DNA of 64,000 nucleotides from Candidatus Electrothrix aestuarii (GCA_032595685.2 CP159373.1:2191001-2255000); one strand, 5' to 3'; positions 1 to 8,701 are shown, counted from the stretch's first letter. A program made the numbers and translations. Notes: generated by a model not told the origin, from the letters alone.

Positions 1-1047
1 CTTTTGAAGGGTGGCGGTATACAGGTGGGCAGAGCGGATCAGGTACTTGCGGAGTATAAGGAAAAAAGCAATCTGTTAGGCCTGCAATATACTTTAATGG
101 ACACGATCACCCAGGTTGTCTATGCCTACCGGCGTTTTCTTCTGGCGCAGCGAGGGCTGGAGATTAGCCGTTTATCCCTTGAGAGATCCAAAGATTTGTT
201 AGAAAAAAACAGGGTGCTTATTGAGGAGGGGCGCAAGGCCAAGGTGGAGCTCATCGAAACGGAAGCCAATGTTGCGAGTCAGGAGCTCGGTTTTATGGTC
301 AGTCAAAATTCGGTTGATACTGCGAGGCTTGATTTGCTCAAAATTCTCGATATTGATCGGCATCTTTTAATAGAACCCACTGAGTCAATCGAAGTGGAAC
401 CAGTTCAGATGAAAGAGGAAACCCTGTTGGACATTGCCTTGAAAAATAATCAGGATTATCAGAAGGCTTTGATTGCTGTGAAGGTGGCCCAAACCAATTT
501 GTTGTTAGCAGAGAATAAACAACGCTGGCAACTCGATCTGGAGGCCCAGTATAATATGACGAATTCCAGCGGATATACTGGAGACGCTTCAGAAGGGGAG
601 AGTGACGGGGCCGGTGATTATCTCGTTGCCATGAAACTGGAGATCCCCTTTGGCGATGACTCCATAAAACGTGACTTACTCTCTGCTCAAGTAGCTTGTC
701 GAAAAGCAGAGATCGACTTAAAGGAGCTGAAGGAAGACGTCGCTATCTCAGTCCAGGATATGTTTCGGGATATTGGCATGAAATGGAAGCAGGTTGAGCT
801 TTCTCAAAGGGCTCGTGACCTAGCGCAAAAACAACTTGATGTGGAGTTGGAAAAGTTTAAAAACGATAAGTCGGATAACTTTCAGGTCGTTTCGTATCAG
901 AACAGTTTGATTGTATCTGAAAATGCTGAGAATAGATCGAAAATTGACTATCTTAATACCTTGACCGCGTTGGATATGTATTTGGGCACAACGTTGGAGC
1001 ATTGGGGGGTAGATCCTGCAACAGCACGAAAGGTGGAACTGCCATGA
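1..1047 (+). CDS. TolC-family outer membrane efflux protein (5' end outside window)
   Basis: The reading frame is already open at base 1, so the N-terminus with the signal peptide lies upstream and the TTG at base 4 need not be the start. About 348 residues are visible. They are long charged amphipathic helices around an alternating hydrophobic beta-like section (near 190-230), which fits the two outer-membrane-efflux repeats of TolC. TolC trimers form the outer-membrane channel of tripartite exporters. The stop overlaps the next ATG (ATGA), so it is translationally coupled to an HlyD-like adaptor, followed by an ABC ATPase and permease. Family call is strong; the substrate is unknown. Confidence 0.85.
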   Translation, partial: LLKGGGIQVGRADQVLAEYKEKSNLLGLQYTLMDTITQVVYAYRRFLLAQRGLEISRLSLERSKDLLEKNRVLIEEGRKAKVELIETEANVASQELGFMVSQNSVDTARLDLLKILDIDRHLLIEPTESIEVEPVQMKEETLLDIALKNNQDYQKALIAVKVAQTNLLLAENKQRWQLDLEAQYNMTNSSGYTGDASEGESDGAGDYLVAMKLEIPFGDDSIKRDLLSAQVACRKAEIDLKELKEDVAISVQDMFRDIGMKWKQVELSQRARDLAQKQLDVELEKFKNDKSDNFQVVSYQNSLIVSENAENRSKIDYLNTLTALDMYLGTTLEHWGVDPATARKVELP

Positions 1048-2465
1048 GTAATGGACAAAATTCTCCAGGAAAGGAAGCCGATCTTGAGGAAAAATATCAT
1101 CAACTCCAGGCAAATCATTATCAGCTTGAGGATGAGCATTTTGCCTTACAACATCAGCTTAAGCGGGTAAGGCTGCGCTATAGGCTGTTTTTCCTCTTGC
1201 TGTTTATAGTCGGGATTGGAAGCTGCGCTTATTTCTGGCGCGGAGAGTTATCACCTTTGCTTCCAGGTGGTTCTGATCAAAAAGAAAAAAACGAGGGGTC
1301 CAAGGAAGATGTCGTGACCGTTAAGCGGGAGACCTTGCGGAATACCCTTTCTCTCACCGGTAAAATTGAACCTCGCGGGCAAGTTGAAGTGGTTGCTCCT
1401 TTGGAAGGGAAGGTGTTGGAGAAGAATTTTCAGTACGGAGACTTTGTCACAAAAGGTACCTTGCTCCTGACTCTTGATACCAGTAACGAAGAGGCCAAGT
1501 ATCGGAACGCGCAGGCTGAGTATCTGGAAGCGGAAGATACATTAAAATCCTTGAGAGGTTGGAAAGAAGGTCTGGAGGTAGTCACAGTACGGCATGAGCT
1601 GGCGAAAAAGCAAGAGGAGTTGAAAACTACTCGAACAAAATTAGAACAAACGCGACGGTTGCTTGAAAAGGGCATTGTGTCAAGCTCAGAGGTGGATGAA
1701 CTTGAGGAAAGTTATCGGCAATTACAGAGTGATATTGCATTTACAAAGAAAAAACTCACTTATACCTTAGAGAAGGGCAGTGAAGAAAAGGTGCATTTGG
1801 TAGAACTCAAAAAAGAAAATGCTTTTCTGGCAATGAAAGTTTTTGAGGAACGTATGGCAAAAGCACAACTGATGAGCCCTATGGATGGAGTTATTCTCTT
1901 GCCTGTCAGTCGCAAGAATGAAGAATCGGTTGAGCTTCAGACCGGAAGTTTTGTGAAACAGGATGATGTATTGTTCACCATTGCCGATCTGGGCGGGTAC
2001 AATATTCGAGCGCAAGTGGATGAAAATGATATTCTGAAGCTCCAGCTGGAACAGGATGTCACTATAACGGGAGATGCCTTTCAGGATGACCTGATCTTGA
2101 AGGGAACTGTTCAGTATATTTCCTTTCAGGCGGATAAAGAAAAACCAGGGAAAGCCTCCTCTTTTTCCGCGCGTATTTCGGTGGACTCGCCAACCGAAGA
2201 ACAGAAAAAACGACTGCTTCTGGGAATGTCAGCCGATATGGAGGTGCTTCTCTCTGAGAAACCGGACGCCATTATTATCCCTTTTGCTTTTGTCACCCTT
2301 GATGAGAAAAAAAAGGCCTGGGTCAGGAAGGTTACTGGAGAAGACGGCAAATCGGAAAAGGTGCCAGTGAAAATCGGGGTTACAGAGGCTAATCGCGTGG
2401 AGATTCTTGAAGGACTTGAGGTCGGTGACAAGATTATGCGAGAGCCTCTTCCGCCTCCGATGTAG
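1044..2465 (+). CDS. HlyD/MacA-family periplasmic adaptor subunit
   Basis: 473 residues. I chose the ATG at 1044 because it overlaps the upstream stop and has an AAGGTGG ribosome site; an in-frame TTG at 1002 is less likely. A charged cytoplasmic N-terminus of about 40 residues with heptad character precedes one membrane helix (about 46-65). Then follow half a lipoyl-like domain (GKIEPRGQVEVVAPLEGKV), a long alpha-hairpin coiled coil, the second lipoyl half (SPMDGVIL), and beta-barrel and membrane-proximal domains. Such adaptors bridge an inner-membrane ABC permease and TolC. The longer than usual N-terminal coil is slightly unusual. Its stop codon lies inside a palindromic repeat (2462-2489). 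Confidence 0.88.
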   Translation: MSNGQNSPGKEADLEEKYHQLQANHYQLEDEHFALQHQLKRVRLRYRLFFLLLFIVGIGSCAYFWRGELSPLLPGGSDQKEKNEGSKEDVVTVKRETLRNTLSLTGKIEPRGQVEVVAPLEGKVLEKNFQYGDFVTKGTLLLTLDTSNEEAKYRNAQAEYLEAEDTLKSLRGWKEGLEVVTVRHELAKKQEELKTTRTKLEQTRRLLEKGIVSSSEVDELEESYRQLQSDIAFTKKKLTYTLEKGSEEKVHLVELKKENAFLAMKVFEERMAKAQLMSPMDGVILLPVSRKNEESVELQTGSFVKQDDVLFTIADLGGYNIRAQVDENDILKLQLEQDVTITGDAFQDDLILKGTVQYISFQADKEKPGKASSFSARISVDSPTEEQKKRLLLGMSADMEVLLSEKPDAIIIPFAFVTLDEKKKAWVRKVTGEDGKSEKVPVKIGVTEANRVEILEGLEVGDKIMREPLPPPM

Positions 2466-2489
2466 GGTCACGGCATGCCGTAACCCTAC
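2462..2489. repeat. Palindromic repeat overlapping the adaptor stop codon
   Basis: GTAGGGT-C-ACGGC / AT / GCCGT-A-ACCCTAC forms a 13-position stem with one C/A mismatch and a 2-base centre. There is no T run, so it is not an intrinsic terminator. It resembles dispersed palindromes ending in GTAGGG/CCCTAC seen in other bacteria (from memory). It sits between adaptor and ATPase genes and contains the TAG stop of the adaptor. Confidence 0.6.
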
Positions 2490-2516
2490 GGTACCTCTAT
2501 CCAGCTATAAGAAATT

Positions 2517-3179
2517 ATGTTGAAAATACGTGATCTGTACAAGTCTTATCAGGTCGGCCATGCCATGATGCCTGTTCTCAAGGGGATTAATCTTGATGTT
2601 CATCAAGGGGACCTGCTGGCAGTTACTGGTTCTTCGGGAAGTGGAAAATCCACGTTGATGAGCATTATGGGGCTGCTTGATAAACCGACACGCGGGCGCT
2701 ACTGGCTGGATAAGAAGGAGGTGCAGCATTGCAGTGATGATGAACTGGCTGCGATGAGAAATCAGAAAATCGGCTTTGTGTTCCAATCATTCTACCTTCT
2801 GCAACGCCTGACTGCGGTTGAAAATGTAGGCTGCCCGTTACGCTACAGCAAAGTCCCTCCCAAGGAGATACATCGTCGTTCTCTGGCTATGCTGGAGAAA
2901 GTCGGCCTGGCTGATCGTGCTACTCATCGTCCTGATGAGTTGTCTGGTGGGCAGCAGCAGCGTGTAGCCGTTGCCCGCGCCCTGATAGGTAAACCGGCAA
3001 TCGTCCTGGCTGATGAACCCACCGGAGCCCTGGATTCTCATGTCAGTAAGGAGATAATGGATTTGTTCATAAGCCTTAATCAGGAAGAGGGGATTACTAT
3101 TATTATCATTACTCATGATGAAAAGATTGCCCGGCAATGCTCCCGCCATGTGATGATGGAAGACGGGGTGTTGAGATAG
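2517..3179 (+). CDS. ABC transporter ATP-binding protein (MacB/LolD type)
   Basis: 220 residues, the normal size for a stand-alone LolD/MacB-type ATPase. Visible motifs are Walker A GSSGSGKS at 38-45, a Q-loop glutamine at 90, the signature LSGGQQQR at 142-149, Walker B IVLADE at 162-167, and the switch histidine at 200. ATP hydrolysis on the cytoplasmic face would drive the FtsX-type permease encoded 3 bases downstream. The order TolC, adaptor, ATPase, permease indicates a MacAB-TolC-like machine with MacB split into two chains. Substrate (drug, peptide, siderophore or lipid) cannot be told from sequence. Confidence 0.93.
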   Translation: MLKIRDLYKSYQVGHAMMPVLKGINLDVHQGDLLAVTGSSGSGKSTLMSIMGLLDKPTRGRYWLDKKEVQHCSDDELAAMRNQKIGFVFQSFYLLQRLTAVENVGCPLRYSKVPPKEIHRRSLAMLEKVGLADRATHRPDELSGGQQQRVAVARALIGKPAIVLADEPTGALDSHVSKEIMDLFISLNQEEGITIIIITHDEKIARQCSRHVMMEDGVLR

Positions 3180-3182
3180 CCC

Positions 3183-4352
3183 ATGTTCTTGACCTATGTG
3201 CGAGAAGCGGTCCGTAGCTTATATACCGCAAAACAAAGGACTCTGCTGGCCTTGATCGGTATAAGTATTGCTATCGGTGCGGTTATCGCCTTGGTGTCCA
3301 TTGGGATTATCTGGGGTGAGGAGATGTTGCGCAAGGCTTCAGAGGCTGACCCTGATGTTTTAAAAATTACTGTTTACTCAGAGAAAGACTATGAAGGAAT
3401 TACGCTGGAAGATGCATTTTCTTTGCTTGAGCAGAGTCGGACCCTTACAGAAGTGCTTCCAGTTATTCACAGATACCTTAAGTACAATTTTCGCGGTGAA
3501 CAGGGAATGGTCAGTGCAATAGGAACCATTCCCTTACATAAAGATATGAGTAGATTGCGCCTTCAAGAGGGGCGTTTTATCTCTCCATTGGATAAGGAAA
3601 AACCCTATGTGGTTGTTGGAGCAGGGGCTTTGGAGAAAAAGGCGTTTAAAAGTAGTCGAGATAACATTGTTGGAAGTGTCGTCAAACTTAGTAACAGGCC
3701 GTATACCATAATCGGTATGTTGGAGAGTACAGTGCATGATTGGCTTGCTAACCGTGCGATGATTATGCCTATCTCTACAGCAACGCGTTATTTAGGAGTG
3801 AAACATGTTCATTATGTGCTGGCTAGAATGCGACCAAATGTAGATTTTCGGGTTGCAACGAAGGAAATTAAAGAATATTTCAAGCGCAGCAATCCTCGTA
3901 GTAACATGGTAGTACGCGTTCAGGCCAATGAACAAAAGATTGAGGAAATTAGAGAGCAGGCCTCCATGCAGACCTTATTGCTTGGGGTTATCAGTATAAT
4001 TTCTCTTCTAGTTGGCGGAGTCGGCATTATGAATGTCATGCTCACTTCCGTGATCGACCGACGGCGGGAAATCGGCATCCTCCGTGCCATCGGGGCCAGA
4101 CAACGTGATATTCGTCGCCAATTCTTAACCGAGGCTGTTATTCTCTCGTTGATCGGCGGCGTCCTGGGAGCTGGGATAGGTGTTCTGGCCTGTTATATAG
4201 TCTGCTCTGTCAATGAATGGACCTTTTTTGTGCCCAAGATAGGACTCTGGCTAGGCTTGGGTGTGTCATCCCTGGTTGGGATTTTTTTCGGTTTTTATCC
4301 TGCTCATAAGGCGGCTAAGCTGGATCCTATCACGGCCTTGCGCTCGGAGTGA
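3183..4352 (+). CDS. ABC transporter permease, MacB/FtsX family
   Basis: 389 residues. There is one membrane helix near 21-43, a periplasmic MacB-type core domain of about 200 residues, and three C-terminal helices in an FtsX domain. The cytoplasmic coupling segment reads RRREIGILRAIGARQRDI, typical of the family. MacB-like permeases act by mechanotransmission: they push periplasmic substrate through adaptor and TolC rather than across the inner membrane. Last gene of the exporter operon; a hairpin follows 4 bases after the stop. Confidence 0.9.
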   Translation: MFLTYVREAVRSLYTAKQRTLLALIGISIAIGAVIALVSIGIIWGEEMLRKASEADPDVLKITVYSEKDYEGITLEDAFSLLEQSRTLTEVLPVIHRYLKYNFRGEQGMVSAIGTIPLHKDMSRLRLQEGRFISPLDKEKPYVVVGAGALEKKAFKSSRDNIVGSVVKLSNRPYTIIGMLESTVHDWLANRAMIMPISTATRYLGVKHVHYVLARMRPNVDFRVATKEIKEYFKRSNPRSNMVVRVQANEQKIEEIREQASMQTLLLGVISIISLLVGGVGIMNVMLTSVIDRRREIGILRAIGARQRDIRRQFLTEAVILSLIGGVLGAGIGVLACYIVCSVNEWTFFVPKIGLWLGLGVSSLVGIFFGFYPAHKAAKLDPITALRSE

Positions 4353-4356
4353 TGGG

Positions 4357-4376
4357 GGCGCAGTTTTCACTGCGCC
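4357..4376. terminator. Hairpin after the exporter operon
   Basis: GGCGCAGT / TTTC / ACTGCGCC is a perfect 8-bp stem directly downstream of the permease stop. It is followed by A residues rather than T on this strand, so it is not a canonical intrinsic terminator. It also lies 3' of the convergent repeat-protein gene. Confidence 0.4.
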
Positions 4377-4399
4377 AAAAAAGATGGGCTTTGCCTTGA

Positions 4400-4852
4400 T
4401 TATGCTAATTCAGAAGGCACGTTGATGGAGGAATACCCATTCTGGGTCTCAATTCCTTTCAGTGGAACTTCTCGGTAGCCATTTTGTACTTCGTGACCTT
4501 GTTCTCTGATTTTTCGCTTCCCATTTTTAGTTTCTTGACCAGCAACTGTATACTCAGTGTGTTGAGATGTGATGCCCTCTTTCAGTGCAAACGTCTCGGT
4601 TTGATCCAGTTTGGTTTCTCGATAGCCGTTTTGGGTTTCTCTCCCTTCTCTTTCGCTTTCTTGTATGCCATTTGTCGTTTCCTGACCAGCAATTGTATAC
4701 TCAGTGTGTTGAGATGGGAGCTGCTCTTGCAATGCAAATGTCTCGGCTTGAGATCGCATTGATACGGCTGAAAATGCATAAAATGCCAAGGCAGAAAATG
4801 ACAGTATGCAGAGATGTTTGTGCTGCTGGAGTATTATCTTACACTGTTTCAT
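4400..4852 (-). CDS. Secreted protein with a duplicated 49-residue unit and ETxNGY motifs
   Basis: 150 residues, family not recognised. The basic N-terminus plus hydrophobic stretch (about 16-33) looks like a Sec signal peptide with cleavage near an Ala-Glu. The mature part is a near-perfect duplication: ETFALxE...SQHTEYT(I/V)AGQET appears twice exactly 49 residues apart, and the matching DNA copies lie 147 bases apart (4537 and 4684). Short motifs of the form ETxNGY recur about every 16 residues and close the protein. It is hydrophilic with no cysteine in the mature part. A good promoter and an AGGAG ribosome site lie upstream, so it is probably expressed. It could be a surface or matrix repeat protein; function unknown. 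Confidence 0.65.
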   Translation of the reverse strand: MKQCKIILQQHKHLCILSFSALAFYAFSAVSMRSQAETFALQEQLPSQHTEYTIAGQETTNGIQESEREGRETQNGYRETKLDQTETFALKEGITSQHTEYTVAGQETKNGKRKIREQGHEVQNGYREVPLKGIETQNGYSSINVPSELA

Positions 4853-4920
4853 AATGTTGGCTCCTGTTGTAGCCCCTTTTGGGGGATATGAGTTCTTTTG
4901 CCTTTAGTTCTCTTTATTAA

Positions 4921-4950
4921 ATTAAAGTTGGCCAGGAGCTTTCTTGTCAA
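4921..4950 (-). promoter_or_regulatory. Sigma70-like promoter for the repeat protein gene
   Basis: On the minus strand TTGACA (4945-4950) is separated by 18 bases from TTTAAT (4921-4926). The start codon is about 70 bases downstream, preceded by AGGAG. The leader includes a CCCC/GGGG mini-hairpin near 4870-4887. Confidence 0.5.
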
Positions 4951-4999
4951 GTCGTAATATTAATGAGATGAGCCTTGGTGCTCGCTTTTTCCGGTTGAA

Positions 5000-6124
5000 C
5001 TACGACTTGAAACTGTAGATGGGCTTCATCTCTGAAACAATCGCCACCGTATCGCCGATCAGCCCCGACAGCTCTGTTGCATCCTTGTAAGCCATCGGTG
5101 ATTCGTCAATGGTATCCTGGCGGATACAGGAGCTGTAGATGCCCTGCATGGATTTTTGGTAATCCTCCAGGCTGATCAACTCCTTTGTTTCGCTTCTTTT
5201 CAGTAATCTGCCAGCCCCGTGCGGTGCAGAGTAGTTCCAATCCTTATTACCTTTGCCTTTGGCCAGAAGACAGCCATCCCGCATGTTGAGGGGAATAATG
5301 ACCAACTCGTCTTTATGGGCGGAGATAGCTCCTTTGCGGATGATCATGTCATCAAAGTTGACGTAATTGTGGATACTGGCAACGCGCTCGCAGTGAGCAG
5401 GCTGTTTTTTGAAAAAGCCCTCAATAATGATCGCTGCCATTGCATCGCGGTTTTCTTCTGCATAGGCCTGTGCAATCTGCATATCATGCAGGTATTCCTC
5501 ACCTCCGTTTTTCAGCGGCATATATTCCATGCCGTGAAAGGCCCCTGCCCCCTGAAAGCGTTCTTTGATGCTCCTGCGGGCAGCATTTTGATGATATCTA
5601 CACACCTGGAGGCCTAGATTCCTGCTCCCACTGTGGATAATCAGCCAAATATTCCCCTTTCTATCACGGTCCAGCTCAAGAAAATGGTTACCGCCACCGA
5701 GGGTCCCGATGCTGAGCAGAATCCTTCTATGTTCGGCAGGCGCAACCTTCTGGATCAAGGCATCCAGTGCGTGATTCTCTCTGACCAGCTTCTTGGAAAT
5801 ATCACGATGGACGTTGCTGCCTGCTGGTACTGATGCGTGGATAAATGCATCAAAGGTCGCCAGATCGATATCTTGTTCTCCCAGGTTATAGGCGACCACG
5901 CCACAGCCGATATCCACCCCGATGACGTGCGGATTGATGAAATCATTACAGGTCATTGTGAATCCGACAACTGAGCCTCTCCCGAGATGGACATCTGGCA
6001 TGACGGCGATTCTGGTGTCTGCAAAGCAGGGAATATTCAGCATGCTGTAGAGCTGATTCAGCGACGCGCTGTCGATATTATCCGTATAAACGGTCGCGGA
6101 GTTGTATTTGCCTTGGATTTTCAT
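5000..6124 (-). CDS. rtcB: RNA-splicing ligase RtcB
   Basis: 374 residues, in the shorter RtcB class. RtcB joins RNA 2',3'-cyclic phosphate or 3'-phosphate ends to 5'-OH ends with GTP and Mn2+. Visible landmarks are GVDIGCG with metal-binding Asp71 and Cys74, GGGNHFLE at 143-150, HSGSRNLG at 164-171, the conserved RKGAISAH segment, and SAPHGAGR with the expected guanylylated His302. No archease, RtcA or RtcR lies next to it; the following gene on the same strand is the unrelated repeat protein with its own promoter. Likely roles are tRNA or rRNA repair after cleavage. Confidence 0.95.
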   Translation of the reverse strand: MKIQGKYNSATVYTDNIDSASLNQLYSMLNIPCFADTRIAVMPDVHLGRGSVVGFTMTCNDFINPHVIGVDIGCGVVAYNLGEQDIDLATFDAFIHASVPAGSNVHRDISKKLVRENHALDALIQKVAPAEHRRILLSIGTLGGGNHFLELDRDRKGNIWLIIHSGSRNLGLQVCRYHQNAARRSIKERFQGAGAFHGMEYMPLKNGGEEYLHDMQIAQAYAEENRDAMAAIIIEGFFKKQPAHCERVASIHNYVNFDDMIIRKGAISAHKDELVIIPLNMRDGCLLAKGKGNKDWNYSAPHGAGRLLKRSETKELISLEDYQKSMQGIYSSCIRQDTIDESPMAYKDATELSGLIGDTVAIVSEMKPIYSFKS

Positions 6125-6224
6125 AATATTTTACTCATGGGGCTGGAAAAGGCGGAAGAGGAGAGACAGCGGATAAGAGGCAATGAGTTGTAACTATATC
6201 AGACGGCTAGGGATAAAAGGAATA

Positions 6225-6401
6225 TTAGTCCTGCCGCAGCTTCTTCCTGTCGGGGGGCTGCTGCATTCGGTCGGGTAAGGTTTCCGTATTGCCTAGCTTT
6301 TTTCTTAATCTATCGCCACCCAGAGATATGCACAGTCGTCTCAGTTCGCTTGTTTTTTTTAGTCGTGCCGTGACTGCCTCCGGGTTCATATCAGTCTTCA
6401 T
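6225..6401 (-). CDS. Small basic protein (58 aa) coupled to a nucleotidyltransferase
   Basis: The ATG at 6401 lies inside the end of the nucleotidyltransferase gene, overlapping its stop by 11 bases, and the frame stops at 6225. The product starts MKTDMNPEAVTARLKKTSEL and is rich in Arg and Lys. It has the look of the tiny partner proteins often encoded directly after stand-alone nucleotidyltransferase genes (recalled, not searched). The overlap suggests translational coupling. Function unknown; an antitoxin-like or substrate-binding partner are possibilities. Confidence 0.6.
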   Translation of the reverse strand: MKTDMNPEAVTARLKKTSELRRLCISLGGDRLRKKLGNTETLPDRMQQPPDRKKLRQD

Positions 6402-6855
6402 CTAATAGGCTCCGAAGATTCATAATATCATCCTGATCCTGACCGCTGAGTCGTTTTGATTTTAATTCGATCAGACCTCTTGGGGAAACCACAGGTAGCT
6501 CTCCTTCATCCCAGGATACCCTTTGTCTGCCTGCCCAGACGTGTTTCATTTCCTGAGTGACCAGCAGCATATCCAGCATCAGGGTGTCGCCCTTGTTCGG
6601 TGATATCTTCATCAATCGGTAGATCTGTATAGCATCTCCGCTCAAACGCATCAGGCCTGCATCAAAGTTGAAACCGAGCTGTTCAGCAATTTTTTTGGTT
6701 TTTTCCAGACGTTCCGGCTCGATCAGGATATCAATGTCAAGTGTGGCCCGAGGAAATGCATAGACTGCCATAGCCAGACCACCGCAGAGGGCATAATCTA
6801 CCTGTTTTTTGTTCAGTTCTTTAACAAGTCGGGAAAATTCTGTAAAGAGATCCAT
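6391..6855 (-). CDS. Nucleotidyltransferase-fold protein (AbiEii/MNT-like)
   Basis: 154 residues. The nucleotidyltransferase signature is present: GG at 25-26 (YALCGGLAMAVYAFPR), followed by the metal-binding pair Asp40 and Asp42 in TLDIDIL. The later part (LDMLLVTQ, and LIELKSKRLSGQDQDDIMNL) matches the pattern of AbiEii/AbiGii-type and minimal nucleotidyltransferase proteins. Substrate unknown; relatives include type IV toxins and tRNA-modifying toxins. A 58-residue ORF overlaps its 3' end. There is no recognisable AbiEi antitoxin or HEPN gene beside it, so the toxin interpretation is tentative. Confidence 0.75.
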   Translation of the reverse strand: MDLFTEFSRLVKELNKKQVDYALCGGLAMAVYAFPRATLDIDILIEPERLEKTKKIAEQLGFNFDAGLMRLSGDAIQIYRLMKISPNKGDTLMLDMLLVTQEMKHVWAGRQRVSWDEGELPVVSPRGLIELKSKRLSGQDQDDIMNLRSLLDED

Positions 6856-6885
6856 TTGTTAGAGGGAGTGGTGAGGTGTTGAGCT

Positions 6886-6912
6886 CCCCAGCCAGAGCAG
6901 ATCTGGCCGGGG
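6886..6912. terminator. Stem-loop between the aminotransferase and nucleotidyltransferase genes
   Basis: CCCC-A-GCCAGA pairs with TCTGGC-C-GGGG around a 5-base loop. It lies just after the aminotransferase stop on the minus strand. No T run follows, so termination is uncertain. Confidence 0.35.
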
Positions 6913-6926
6913 GAGGGGCTTCTTCT

Positions 6927-8138
6927 CTACCCCTCAAGCGCGGTCAAGGCCTTCTTAATTCGTTCCATACCCTCTTTGATGACCTCCATAGAGGTAGCAA
7001 AAGAGAAACGCACAAAGTCATCTGAGCCAAAGGCAATGCCAGGCACGGAAGCAACTTTTGCCTCGTCCAGGAAGTAGGCAGCCATGTCTGTGGAATTGTT
7101 CAGCTGAACTCCGTTAAAGGACTTTCCGTAATAAGCAGAAAAATTTGGGAAGACATAAAAGGCACCGCTGGGGTTAACACAGGTCACGCCTTCGATGGAC
7201 TCCAAATCGCTGACAAAAAAATCACGGCGGGGCAGGAAGGCCTTCTTCATTACTCCAGGGAAATCCTGCGGTCCGGTCAGGGCGGCCAGGGCCGCATACT
7301 GGGAGGGCGCGGCAGGGTTGGAGGTGGATTGGCTCTGCACCTTATTCATGGCTTTGATCAGGTGCAGCGGTCCGGCAGAATAGCCGATACGCCAGCCGGT
7401 CATGGCGAAGGATTTGGAAACACCGTTCAGGACCACGGTCTGTGCTTGTAACGCAGGCTCTACATCCAGGATATGGGGCAGCTTGCCGTCCATATAGGTG
7501 ACAGTCTCGTAGATATCATCGGTAATAATCAGCCAGCCGTTTTTCAGGGCCATCTCGGCCACAGCCTTGAGGGCGGTGGTGGAAAAGACAGAACCTGTGG
7601 GGTTGGATGGGCTGTTGAGGAAGATGGCTCGGGTTTTGTCGGTGACCTTGGAAGCCAGGGTTTCTGGATTGAGGTCAAAGTCCATAGACTCGTCCAGGGG
7701 AACGATAACCGGAACACCGCCTGCCAACTGAACCATAGGCGGGTAAGAAACCCAATACGGGGCCGGAATCAGGACCTCGTCACCGGGATTAAGCATAGCC
7801 TGAAAGATATTGTACAGACCATGCTTGCCACCACAACAGACTTGGATCTCATCCGGGGTATAATCCCAGCCATGATCCTCCTTAAAACGCATGCAGATGG
7901 CCTCCCGTAACTCTGGGATGCCAGGAACAGCAGTATATCGGGTATGCCCGTCATCGATGGCCTTTTTCCCGGCTTCGCATACATGTTTCGGAGTATCGAA
8001 ATCCGGTTCGCCAACGCTGAAATTCAGAATATCTTCACCAGCCGCTTTCAGTGCCTTGGCTTTGGCATTGATCGCTAAGGTCGGAGAGGGCGGTACCTGT
8101 AATACACGATCAGCGAGAGTGATTATTTCCTGGGACAT
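6927..8138 (-). CDS. Pyridoxal-phosphate aminotransferase, aspartate aminotransferase class Ib
   Basis: 403 residues, full length for this class. It transfers an amino group between aspartate (or related amino acids) and 2-oxoglutarate. Evident features are SVGEPDFDTP near 41-50, Tyr/Trp contacts in PAPYWVSYP, SPSNPTG with cofactor-contacting Asn (176-182), and SKSFAMTGWRIG with Lys242 as the Schiff-base lysine. A late Arg in FVRFSFA would bind the alpha-carboxylate. An AGAGG ribosome site precedes the ATG. It stands alone, so the exact amino acid cannot be fixed; AspC/AspB is the best guess. Confidence 0.92.
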   Translation of the reverse strand: MSQEIITLADRVLQVPPSPTLAINAKAKALKAAGEDILNFSVGEPDFDTPKHVCEAGKKAIDDGHTRYTAVPGIPELREAICMRFKEDHGWDYTPDEIQVCCGGKHGLYNIFQAMLNPGDEVLIPAPYWVSYPPMVQLAGGVPVIVPLDESMDFDLNPETLASKVTDKTRAIFLNSPSNPTGSVFSTTALKAVAEMALKNGWLIITDDIYETVTYMDGKLPHILDVEPALQAQTVVLNGVSKSFAMTGWRIGYSAGPLHLIKAMNKVQSQSTSNPAAPSQYAALAALTGPQDFPGVMKKAFLPRRDFFVSDLESIEGVTCVNPSGAFYVFPNFSAYYGKSFNGVQLNNSTDMAAYFLDEAKVASVPGIAFGSDDFVRFSFATSMEVIKEGMERIKKALTALEG

Positions 8139-8479
8139 GTTTTTTCCTCTTTAAGCAGATTGGATAAAATGTGCTTGTGTCTCCACAAGATAAATTTTAC
8201 CCTGCTCTAGCAGGTTCCGCCTTTTTTATCAAGGGCAATCGTGCCTATTCTGCGGAATTTTTCTTTGTTGTGGTAGAGGAGAAAGGCTGTCAATAGTATA
8301 ATCCTTCTGCCTTGGGGCGTGGTCTGGACAGGAAGGAATGAAGAATATAGGAAGCCTTGTATGCAACTGCTGAGAAGATTTTTTTCGAAAAGGGCTTTAT
8401 TTTTTCAGATGAAGGAACTACTATGGAAATGTAAGGATGATTATTTTTCCTATTTAATAATATACAACGGAGGCTAGCT

Positions 8480-8650
8480 ATGAGTGAAATAAATACAGGT
8501 GGCTATGAATCGATGGTTTGGATCTCCGATAAAGATGGCAGGGAATATGCCTGCTATCTGAACGATATTAAAGATAAAGGGCAGCTGACCGATGAGGAGA
8601 AAGCAAAATGCATAGACGTAAGCCTGCTTGTCGGCACTGAGCGGTGGTAA
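8480..8650 (+). CDS. Small acidic protein (56 aa), unknown
   Basis: ATG at 8480 with a good GGAGG site 6 bases upstream; stops at 8650. The product begins MSEINTGGYESMVWISDKDG and continues with an EYACYLNDIKDKG stretch and a C-terminal Cys, ending in ERW. It is acidic and soluble, with two cysteines. A strong stem-loop with a T run follows, which supports a real, separately transcribed gene. Family not recognised. Confidence 0.6.
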   Translation: MSEINTGGYESMVWISDKDGREYACYLNDIKDKGQLTDEEKAKCIDVSLLVGTERW

Positions 8651-8672
8651 TAAGCCGCCCATTTCTTCCTCT

Positions 8673-8701
8673 AAACGCCTTCATTGTGGGGGCGTTTTTT
8701 T
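8673..8701 (+). terminator. Rho-independent terminator after the 56-aa gene
   Basis: AAACGCC (8673-8679) pairs with GGCGTTT (8691-8697), followed by more T residues. It ends the small plus-strand transcript and may also act weakly on the converging regulator gene. Confidence 0.75.
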
